Below, in pieces: positions 17,401 through 24,667 of a stretch of 64,000 bases of DNA. Location of the stretch: contig JAHDDO010000004.1 in the NCBI GenBank assembly GCA_020629315.1, positions 48,383 through 112,382 on the forward strand, in the 5' to 3' direction. Source of the stretch: Saprospiraceae bacterium (GTDB lineage: Bacteria > Bacteroidota > Bacteroidia > Chitinophagales > Saprospiraceae). The notes under the pieces are model-generated. The model was not told the origin of the DNA and made no database searches. It saw only the letters and a list, made by a program, of their open reading frames with translations. The translations under genes and the position numbers were made by a program. How positions within the stretch are numbered: position 1 is the stretch's first letter; each line of letters begins with the position of its first letter.

Positions 17401-20211
17401 ATGAAAAAATATTACGCTTTATTACTTGTTTTTTTTGGCCTAGGTCATTATTCAGCTACTGCCCAAATTTCCTTTCTTCAAGCTGAATCAAGTTTGCTTT
17501 CAAATATGGAAGTGAAATCGGGTTACACAAAATTTTGTACAGATATCAATGGTGATTATAGAGACGAGATTGTTGCCTTAGATTTGGGCCGTGCGGTAAA
17601 CGTACTTTCATATACCCAAGAAAATGCACCATTATACTATAAAAAAAGCATAAATGTTGATGCTAGTGATGAGTGGACATCGGGCTTGATTGATCTCAAT
17701 AATGATGGTCAATGCGAATTCTACTCTGGAGGATCGTATAACAACATGAAGGTGTTTTCTATAGATGAAGACTTTAATTTCAGCGCTGAAGCCATCCTTA
17801 CTGAAGAGCTATTTGCGCAAGGATCGTCAGTGGTTGACATAAATAATGATGGATTTAATGACTTATTTGTCTGCCATGATGATGCAGAGAGTATTGTTTT
17901 TATGAATGATACTGACGGAAGTCTAGTCAGAGATGATTCCGTGATGGACATGACCACAGTGCCAGCTTCCGATAATTCTGGAAATTATGGGGTGGTATGG
18001 TTTGACATTGATAATGATAATGATTTAGATTGTTACATTTCAAAGTGCAGAATTGGAATTTTAGATCCCTTAGATCCAAGAAGGATTAACGCACTTTTCA
18101 TAAATGATGGTGCTGGAAATTTTACAGAACAAGCAGCCGACTTCAATCTGGCTGATGGCGGACAAACATGGTCAACTGATTATGCAGATTTTGATAATGA
18201 TGGAGACTTTGATCTTTTTATTGCTAATCATGATGTAGCACACAGGTTTATGATCAATGAGGGTAATCAAACCTTTACGGAGATTATAGCCCCAGACGTG
18301 GATGGTAATCCACTCATTGCCAATACCATCCAATCTATTTGTGCCGATTTAGATAATGATGGCTTTGCTGATGTATTAATTTCTGGGTCCAGAGATATTA
18401 TCTATTGGAACAATGGAGATTTGACCTTTACATTGGAAGAGAACCCTTTTGGTACAGCAACACAGTCAGCATGTATTGGGGATATGAATCAAGATGGATT
18501 CCTTGATGTGATTAGTTCTTATCAGAATCAAGGTTTTGGTGATAGTCGTACGGATCGAATTTATCTGAATGAAACGAATGACAATCATTATGTGAAATTC
18601 GCAGTAAGTGGGGAAGAGGCAAACAAACAGGGCATTGGAACAAAAATAACAGTAATTACAGCTGATCAAACACAAATAAATCAACTAAGAGGAGGAACAA
18701 GTTACAGTGCGTTTAATAGCTTAAATACCCATTTCGGACTAGGGACTCAGACTGTAATTGATTCGGTTATAGTCCAATGGCCATCTGGGAATGTAGATGT
18801 TCATGAAAATGTACAAGGCGATGTTCATTACCTACTGTATGAAGGAGGTCCAATGAATGCTTTGCCTATTATAGAAACAGATCGACCTGACATATGTGTG
18901 GGCGAGCAAATGACGATTCGAAGTGATCAATTCTTGATATGGAATACGGGTCAAGTAGGGGATAGTATTGTGGTTAGCCAGCCTGGCTTATATTACGGGT
19001 GGCGAGAAACAGGTGGCAAACCCTTTCCATCTAATAAAATAAGACTCTCCGAAGCTGAAGTGACACCTGTAGTATTAAATTTTGACCAAGAAAAAATTAC
19101 CCTCTGTGAAGGGGAAAGCGTATTGCTATCAGATATTAATGGAAATGAAATTATCTGGAGTACTGGAGATATAGGATCCTCTTTAGAGATCAATGAATCA
19201 GGATCTTATTTTGGCACCACAGCTAATGCGTGCGGGGGTGTTTTTTCCGATACCTTGGAAATAGAATTGGTTAGCATGCTAAATGAAGATCAAGATACGG
19301 TGCTGATGCAAACAGGGGCACTTACACTATCGGCAGGTAAAGATTCTACACGATGGTACGCTGATGCGGAAGGGGTAAACGAAATCGGCTTGGGTGCTGA
19401 TATTACTGTTGACATAAATAGCGACACCAGTTTTTACTTCCAGCATTATAATTCGACGGATATCCCGGCATTTAGAACAGGACCATTATATGATTCGATT
19501 GTAGAGAATATCGACTTTGCGATCTTCTTTAATCAAGAATTGTTTGTCGAAGTAGATCAGCCAATTGTTTTGGAATCGTTTGTGACTCTTTCAGAAGAAG
19601 AGGGAACGCGAACATTCCTCCTGACTCAGTCAAATGGGGAAATTATAGATTCATTAAGTGTATTTTTTGAATGGTATGAACAAAAGAATATAGAGCTCAA
19701 TTGGTTATTGGAGCCAGGTATGACCTATACACTTACCACGCTAAGTTCTGTAAATAATGATCAGTTTGGCACTGAATCGCCTAAACTAGTATGCAACAAA
19801 AGTGGGGTATCATTACCTCAAACATTTAATGGAATGAATATTTTAGGATCTAGCATCCAAGAATTTTATCCGTATTTCTTTGATATGAATATCAAATATG
19901 TTTTCGATTCCTGTGAAAGTGAATTGTACGAATATGCCGCTTCTATTGTCAGCAGCTCTTCAGAAATACAACAATCAGATCAAGTATATCTAATGCCAAA
20001 TCCTGGCACAAATGAATTTAGAGTTGTGGAGAACTTGCAATCAGGAGAAATTACCCACATTGACGTATACGATCAATGGGGAAGGAATATAATATCCAGC
20101 CATGATAGTACTGGATCTATCCTCACCCAAAATTGGTCTTCGGGAATGTATCGAGTAGTCATTCAACTGGATAACCAAAAAAGAATAGTGAAAAATTGGC
20201 TTAAGCAATAA
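17401..20211 (+). CDS. T9SS-secreted FG-GAP/VCBS repeat protein with ASPIC/UnbV domain (copy 2)
   Basis: A 936-residue tandem paralogue of the preceding gene, with the same architecture: signal peptide (1-21), FG-GAP/VCBS calcium-loop repeats (to about 390), ASPIC/UnbV domain (about 395-480), Ig-like middle and a C-terminal sorting domain (about 865-936, starting LMPNPGTNEF). Shared blocks include SGNYGVVWFDIDNDND, DPRRINALFINDG and YADFDNDGDFDL. The C-terminal half has diverged much more than the propeller half. The 196-base gap between copies holds no obvious terminator, so they may share a transcript. Probably a cell-surface binding protein. Confidence 0.88.
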   Translation: MKKYYALLLVFFGLGHYSATAQISFLQAESSLLSNMEVKSGYTKFCTDINGDYRDEIVALDLGRAVNVLSYTQENAPLYYKKSINVDASDEWTSGLIDLNNDGQCEFYSGGSYNNMKVFSIDEDFNFSAEAILTEELFAQGSSVVDINNDGFNDLFVCHDDAESIVFMNDTDGSLVRDDSVMDMTTVPASDNSGNYGVVWFDIDNDNDLDCYISKCRIGILDPLDPRRINALFINDGAGNFTEQAADFNLADGGQTWSTDYADFDNDGDFDLFIANHDVAHRFMINEGNQTFTEIIAPDVDGNPLIANTIQSICADLDNDGFADVLISGSRDIIYWNNGDLTFTLEENPFGTATQSACIGDMNQDGFLDVISSYQNQGFGDSRTDRIYLNETNDNHYVKFAVSGEEANKQGIGTKITVITADQTQINQLRGGTSYSAFNSLNTHFGLGTQTVIDSVIVQWPSGNVDVHENVQGDVHYLLYEGGPMNALPIIETDRPDICVGEQMTIRSDQFLIWNTGQVGDSIVVSQPGLYYGWRETGGKPFPSNKIRLSEAEVTPVVLNFDQEKITLCEGESVLLSDINGNEIIWSTGDIGSSLEINESGSYFGTTANACGGVFSDTLEIELVSMLNEDQDTVLMQTGALTLSAGKDSTRWYADAEGVNEIGLGADITVDINSDTSFYFQHYNSTDIPAFRTGPLYDSIVENIDFAIFFNQELFVEVDQPIVLESFVTLSEEEGTRTFLLTQSNGEIIDSLSVFFEWYEQKNIELNWLLEPGMTYTLTTLSSVNNDQFGTESPKLVCNKSGVSLPQTFNGMNILGSSIQEFYPYFFDMNIKYVFDSCESELYEYAASIVSSSSEIQQSDQVYLMPNPGTNEFRVVENLQSGEITHIDVYDQWGRNIISSHDSTGSILTQNWSSGMYRVVIQLDNQKRIVKNWLKQ

Positions 20212-20245
20212 GCTAGAAAAAGAAGGCAAGTTTTAATCAAATTTT

Positions 20246-20253
20246 TATTTTTG
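20246..20253 (+). promoter_or_regulatory. Candidate -7 box for tRNA-His
   Basis: TATTTTTG fits TAnnTTTG, 52 bases before the tRNA. No -33 TTG was found. Confidence 0.35.
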
Positions 20254-20305
20254 CAATTCCTTTGATAGAAAGGATCTTTCATTCATTTGAATGGAAATCA
20301 AACAT

Positions 20306-20383
20306 GGTGGTTGTAGCTCAGTTGGTTAGAGCGCCGGATTGTGGTTCCGGAGGTCGCCGGTTCGAGACCGGTCTTCCACCCCA
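20306..20383 (+). tRNA. tRNA-His (GTG anticodon)
   Basis: Cloverleaf with the extra G at -1 (20306), D-arm GCTC/GAGC, anticodon stem CCGGA/TCCGG around GTG (His), a T-arm with TTCGAGA loop and an encoded CCA (20381-20383). The acceptor stem pairs GTGG with CCAC and G7 with C66, but positions 5-6 and 67-68 are both T-T, a tandem mismatch in the acceptor stem. I recall similar stems in other Bacteroidota tRNA-His genes, so it is probably functional. Confidence 0.93.
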
Positions 20384-20384
20384 G

Positions 20385-20417
20385 ACGGGACATTTCGCAA
20401 GATTTGTCCCGTTTTTT
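20385..20417 (+). terminator. Intrinsic terminator after tRNA-His
   Basis: ACGGGACA (20385-20392) pairs with TGTCCCGT (20405-20412) around a 12-base loop and is followed by six T residues. It starts one base after the encoded CCA of the tRNA. Confidence 0.88.
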
Positions 20418-20435
20418 ATGTGCCTAAATGGTACG

Positions 20436-22010
20436 CTATCGTTTTATAAAGAGTTGTACATGCGAATCTTGACCATTATCTGACCATATCTTTAGTACAT
20501 ACGCTCCTGGCAATAATTGGCTAATATCAAGTGACCTGATTTCATTAGGTAATTCAATATCTTTCTCGTACTCCAATACGGGCTTACCCAACATATCAAA
20601 AACACTAATCTTCATATTGGCAAGTTCACCACCTATAAATAGTTTGTTGCTGGCGGGGTTAGGGTATATTTCAATATCCTTTTGAATATCTAAAATATTA
20701 TTCGTTAGATCTGGATTAGCAAAATCTAGATGATAGGTATACATGTCATATCGAGTCATTCCATAAGCATACCCTGTAATATTTGCTGAACTTTCTATGG
20801 TGTAAGACCCTTCATCCACTTTCTTATCATAGTAATACAAATCGGTTTGATTCGGAAAATTTTTGAAATCATTGGTGATGTCTACTCCATTCATATATAT
20901 CGCTTCAGACCCATCTGTAGTAGCGATGAGATTCAGATAGAAAAATGGATTGGGAGAGTTTTGAGCTGAAGTGGACAAATTACGAATATGCTCTGCAAAC
21001 AAAATATTTGATGTGTATTCGATCGGAGGTATGATTACCAAATTAGGGTCCCCTAGTTCTATATTACTACATTGAGCGCCATTGTGAATCATACCTACTT
21101 GAATAGGTTTGGAACTCTTTAGATAACTAGGATCCACGAAACCTTCAAAAATGAATTCGCCAGCGTTGAGTGTATTTATAAAATTGTCATTTACATATAT
21201 TTCTGTATCATCTTCTCTAGCCACTACCTTGTAATTGGATCCTCCCCCTTTAAAAGGAATTAAAGCGAATTCTTTTCCCAGTAATTGATTAGGTAATAGT
21301 TGACCCCAAATATGAGAATCCGCTGAAGTACAATTGATATGGGAATACTTTGCACCTGAAAATACAGCGATTTTTTTGCCGTCTTTTGCTTTTACTAAAC
21401 TGCCACTTAAATCACCGATAGCTTGGACTTGATAACTTTGACCTTTATTTAATTGAATGGTAAAACTACTGCCAGGACCTCCCGTAAACTCTAAGGTAAA
21501 TTGGGTAGGAGAGATGACGACTTCAGTGTTGTCTTCCGTCGCAATTACTACAAATGATGATGGTGAACCTGCGACTTCATCATAATCCTCAGCAGCTAGA
21601 ATTCTATATCTATCTCCTAATACTTGAATTGGAAAAACTTTACTCGCTTCTGTGAAAAACAATCTTTCATGAAAAGCAAAGACAGAGCTAGGTGTTGACG
21701 TAATTATTTGGATACCAAAATTTCGAACTTCTTCTGAACCCTCATGGTAATATATGCCTGGAGGAAAATCAACTCTAGTATTTTCGTCTGCCTCATAAGT
21801 GAAGGGAATCTCTGCATCTATAGCTGGCATTCGAATAACGCCAATGCCTGAGCTTTCAGACCTTACATAAAAATAGAAGCTAGGAGTGGCATTGCTTCCA
21901 ATATCAAGATTTTGCATATATCCAAGCCAGAATTCAGTGCCTACAGTACTTACTTGACATTGTCCTATAGAAGCATATAACAAGGCAAAAAATAGAAGTA
22001 CACGTTTCAT
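20436..22010 (-). CDS. T9SS-secreted IgGFc-binding-like protein
   Basis: A 524-residue secreted protein: signal peptide (1-18), then a beta-rich body resembling the bacterial IgGFc-binding protein N-terminal domain (GTEFWLGYM near the start, AKYSHINC...WGQLLPNQLLGKEFALIP in the middle), and a type A T9SS sorting domain from about residue 448 (IYPNPASNK). In environmental Bacteroidota this fold is a general adhesive or binding module; actual IgG binding is not implied. Downstream of, and perhaps co-transcribed with, the lipoprotein gene at 22086, 75 bases away. Confidence 0.82.
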   Translation of the reverse strand: MKRVLLFFALLYASIGQCQVSTVGTEFWLGYMQNLDIGSNATPSFYFYVRSESSGIGVIRMPAIDAEIPFTYEADENTRVDFPPGIYYHEGSEEVRNFGIQIITSTPSSVFAFHERLFFTEASKVFPIQVLGDRYRILAAEDYDEVAGSPSSFVVIATEDNTEVVISPTQFTLEFTGGPGSSFTIQLNKGQSYQVQAIGDLSGSLVKAKDGKKIAVFSGAKYSHINCTSADSHIWGQLLPNQLLGKEFALIPFKGGGSNYKVVAREDDTEIYVNDNFINTLNAGEFIFEGFVDPSYLKSSKPIQVGMIHNGAQCSNIELGDPNLVIIPPIEYTSNILFAEHIRNLSTSAQNSPNPFFYLNLIATTDGSEAIYMNGVDITNDFKNFPNQTDLYYYDKKVDEGSYTIESSANITGYAYGMTRYDMYTYHLDFANPDLTNNILDIQKDIEIYPNPASNKLFIGGELANMKISVFDMLGKPVLEYEKDIELPNEIRSLDISQLLPGAYVLKIWSDNGQDSHVQLFIKR

Positions 22011-22085
22011 AACTCTAATGATTGTATCTATTGGTAAATGTACATATTACAGAAACGCCTTGCTCGTATATCTAGCTGTTTGTCT

Positions 22086-22889
22086 TTATGGTTTATTGTA
22101 AATTAAAGTCAATGGATCTCGTTTTACTAATTGTCCAGCATGATCTCGTAAATATACCTCAACCACATTTTCACCCTTCTTTAGATTTCTTAGCAGAAGG
22201 GGTTTCCATTTATTTACAGCAAAGGATTTGCCGTTAACTTTAACTTGGATCACATGGCTTATTCCTAAAGTGATGTTTCTAAAATATAAGTCTAGCAAAC
22301 CATTCCCTTCTTCATCAAAAGTAGTTTCAGCCCCACAATTAGCTATCATTAATGGAATAGGAATCAAGTTAGCAGAAATCATTTTGCCATTTTTTAACTC
22401 AATCCTGGCAGCTACTTGAGATCGAGGTCCTTTGAGAAAAATATTTTTACTGGTGCTCACCAAAGCCAGGATATCATAGGTACCGTCTTCTAAAGTAAAG
22501 TCGATAGGTGTGTAATTGGCTTCTTTGCAACCCACTCCTGAAACATGTATTTCTATATGGTGGCCTATTGGGTTTTGCATGGATTCGCTTGGATCTCCAT
22601 CAAACTGTCCAAGATCCATACCTTCATTCAGAAATATAAAATCGAATTTGCCATCCTTATACGTGATGTTGGTTAAACCTACATTCTTAAAAGCTTGGGC
22701 GGATGCTTGATCATCATAAATACGGATCGAAGGCTCTGAATTTTGCTCTGAGGAAGCTTCAGATGTGGCTAAAACTTGAGAATCTTGATTTTTCTCAGAA
22801 ATTTTGGCTGCATTTCCATTACTTTTTTCAGAACATGCGTATAAATTAAATAGAAGGGGTATTGTAAGACAAAGTATGTACCGTTTCAA
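22086..22889 (-). CDS. Putative lipoprotein, function unknown
   Basis: A 267-residue protein. Its N-terminus is a lipoprotein signal ending at Cys19 (NLYACSE). A low-complexity Ser/Glu/Gln-rich linker spans about 20-52, and a beta-rich domain follows with conserved-looking HHIEIHVSG and FDEEGNGLLDLYF segments. It is divergent from the ECF sigma gene and upstream of the IgGFc-binding-like gene. I do not recognise the family. The linker suggests a domain held away from the outer membrane. Confidence 0.72.
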   Translation of the reverse strand: MKRYILCLTIPLLFNLYACSEKSNGNAAKISEKNQDSQVLATSEASSEQNSEPSIRIYDDQASAQAFKNVGLTNITYKDGKFDFIFLNEGMDLGQFDGDPSESMQNPIGHHIEIHVSGVGCKEANYTPIDFTLEDGTYDILALVSTSKNIFLKGPRSQVAARIELKNGKMISANLIPIPLMIANCGAETTFDEEGNGLLDLYFRNITLGISHVIQVKVNGKSFAVNKWKPLLLRNLKKGENVVEVYLRDHAGQLVKRDPLTLIYNKP

Positions 22890-22914
22890 ATTTTATTGAT
22901 TTTAAGTGCTAATT

Positions 22915-22945
22915 TAATTTTGTATTCATTTGAATGGTACATTTG
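22915..22945 (+). promoter_or_regulatory. Two candidate -7 boxes before the ECF sigma gene
   Basis: TAATTTTG (22915-22922) and TACATTTG (22938-22945) both fit TAnnTTTG. The second lies past the first open ATG (22934), so if it is used only the ATG at 22970 could serve as start. The available TTG spacings (15-16 bases) are shorter than the usual 19-23. Confidence 0.35.
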
Positions 22946-22969
22946 TGCTCATATTTATCAATACCAGTA

Positions 22970-23518
22970 ATGCCTAACCAGCAAGAGGAAATACTTCAGT
23001 TTTTAAAACAAAGTGACCAAAGAGGGATGGAGATCCTATTTGGTGAGTATTTTGAAATGCTATGTTTCAGGAGTATTCGTATTGTAAAATATAGAGAAAT
23101 AGCTGAAGATCTTGTTCAAGATCTATTTTTGGAAATCTGGAATAAGAGAGAAACGCTAAATATTACGAGTAATATTAAGTCTTACTTATTTAGATCAATC
23201 GTTAATCGATCGCTCAATTGGATTCGATCCAATAAGCAGATACTAGAAGAAGTTGACGAATCGGTTACCCAACGTTCTGATAACTATAATGCGAGTCACG
23301 ATCTCCAAAAAAATGAGCTAGAGGATTACATCACTAAATGTATTGATGAATTACCTGAAAAATGCAGATTAACATTTATTTTAAGTAGATTTGAAGAGCT
23401 GAGCTATAAGGAAATTGCAGAGAAATTGGACGTTTCCATAAAAACGGTGGAAAATCAGATATGTAAGGCACTAAAATTGCTTAGAAGTAAAATGGAAATA
23501 TATTACGAAAATTATTAA
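22970..23518 (+). CDS. FecI-like ECF sigma-70 factor
   Basis: A 182-residue ECF sigma factor of the Bacteroidota FecI type. Region 2 contains the AEDLVQDLFLEIW core-binding motif and region 4 contains the LSYKEIAEKLDVSIKTVENQICKAL-type helix-turn-helix. The frame is open 12 codons further upstream to 22934, but ATG 22970 is preferred because the longer leader (VHLCSYLSIPV) is not sigma-like. The next genes encode a FecR anti-sigma and a TonB receptor with an STN domain, so this is a cell-surface signalling cassette in which substrate binding outside releases this sigma inside. Confidence 0.9.
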   Translation: MPNQQEEILQFLKQSDQRGMEILFGEYFEMLCFRSIRIVKYREIAEDLVQDLFLEIWNKRETLNITSNIKSYLFRSIVNRSLNWIRSNKQILEEVDESVTQRSDNYNASHDLQKNELEDYITKCIDELPEKCRLTFILSRFEELSYKEIAEKLDVSIKTVENQICKALKLLRSKMEIYYENY

Positions 23519-23570
23519 TTAAAAAGATGCTTATTGCGTAGGGGTGTAACACTGACCCTGTGTCTTTAAG

Positions 23571-24620
23571 ATGTCTATGCCAAAAAACGAGTTAATATTA
23601 TCCTTATTGAAGGAGTTGACGAGTGACCCTAATTCGTCAGCTGAAAAGTCCCTGAAAGAGCTCCTTCGCGAAGATCCTTCCCAACAAAAGGAAGCGGATC
23701 AACTGTCTGCCATATGGTCTGACTCTAGTTCATATAAGACAAATGATAACTTCGATTCTAAAGCAGCATTTGCAAAATTCCAAAAAACGATTGCCGTCGG
23801 AGCCGTATCCCAAGAGAGCAATACTACGCAAGAGGCTAAGGTCTTTACGTTAGATAATATATCCACCAAAGAAAAACCAGTTATTAATTTATTCAGAAGG
23901 CGAGCCATATTGGCAGTTGCAGCAATGGGTATTTTGTTAGTGACAGCAGGCGCTTTCTTCTTTCAAGGCGAAGAGAAGGTATTAGTGAATGAAGGGGCGA
24001 TTGTGTCTACTCAATTTCTTCCTGATGGAACTGAAATTACCTTGTCACCAGGCGCTACCTTAGCTCTAAGCACAGGATTTAGTAAAAAAGATAGAAATCT
24101 TGAGCAGCAAAGAGGTCAAATTTATTATGACGTAGCTAAGAATACTGAGATGCCTTTTCAACTGAGTATTGATGACTTGAAAATTATAGTTACTGGAACA
24201 AGCTTTAATGTTAAGTGGAATAAAACAGTACAATTAGACCTTATTGAAGGTTCTTTAGTAATTGAACATAAGAATAGTGACTATCAACTTTCGGCAGGTC
24301 AGCAATTAGTATTTGATCCGAGCAAGCAAAGCGTTGTAATTCGCGAAGAAATAGATCCAAATGCGGTTAAATGGACAAAAAATGGTTTGTCTTTTAACTC
24401 AACCCCTATAGAGAAGGTTTTAAAAGATATTGAAAGCTTTTACGGTGTTAATATTGATATAGACACCGAAATACCTCCAAATTGTCATTTTACCTCTCCA
24501 GATTTGACAAATGTTTCTTTAAATGATTTGTTTTCAATCCTTTTATCTGCACAAGGGATGATTTTTGATCGTCTTAACAGTCAGAACTACACTCTAGTCG
24601 AGATTTCATGTAAGGAATAG
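23571..24620 (+). CDS. FecR-family anti-sigma factor
   Basis: A 349-residue inner-membrane signal transducer. The cytoplasmic N-terminal part (1-108) should hold the sigma factor. One transmembrane helix (about 112-132) follows, then a periplasmic FecR domain (about 140-240, with LPDGTEITLSPGATL and GTSFNV motifs) and a DUF4974 domain (about 265-349, FNSTPIEKVLKDIESFYGV) that resembles the STN fold. It lies between the sigma gene and the TonB receptor. ATG 23571 and 23577 are both usable. Expected to receive the signal from the STN domain of the 24668 receptor. Confidence 0.92.
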   Translation: MSMPKNELILSLLKELTSDPNSSAEKSLKELLREDPSQQKEADQLSAIWSDSSSYKTNDNFDSKAAFAKFQKTIAVGAVSQESNTTQEAKVFTLDNISTKEKPVINLFRRRAILAVAAMGILLVTAGAFFFQGEEKVLVNEGAIVSTQFLPDGTEITLSPGATLALSTGFSKKDRNLEQQRGQIYYDVAKNTEMPFQLSIDDLKIIVTGTSFNVKWNKTVQLDLIEGSLVIEHKNSDYQLSAGQQLVFDPSKQSVVIREEIDPNAVKWTKNGLSFNSTPIEKVLKDIESFYGVNIDIDTEIPPNCHFTSPDLTNVSLNDLFSILLSAQGMIFDRLNSQNYTLVEISCKE

Positions 24621-24624
24621 TTTT

Positions 24625-24651
24625 TGTTAGAGTATCTTTGATATTCTAACA
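24625..24651 (+). promoter_or_regulatory. 12-base-pair inverted repeat between anti-sigma and TonB receptor genes
   Basis: TGTTAGAGTATC (24625-24636) and GATATTCTAACA (24640-24651) pair over 12 positions with one G-T wobble around a TTT loop. No T-run follows on the plus strand, so it is not a standard terminator. It contains TATCTTTG (24633-24640), a match to the -7 box. It may be an operator, an mRNA processing site, or a partial attenuator that sets different levels of anti-sigma and receptor. Confidence 0.55.
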
Positions 24652-24667
24652 GCCCAACTATCGTTAC

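Noticed and set aside
14403-20211. Tandem FG-GAP genes as a gene broken into two by frameshift
   Set aside because: Each has its own signal peptide, full domain set and C-terminal sorting domain, so they are two intact paralogues.
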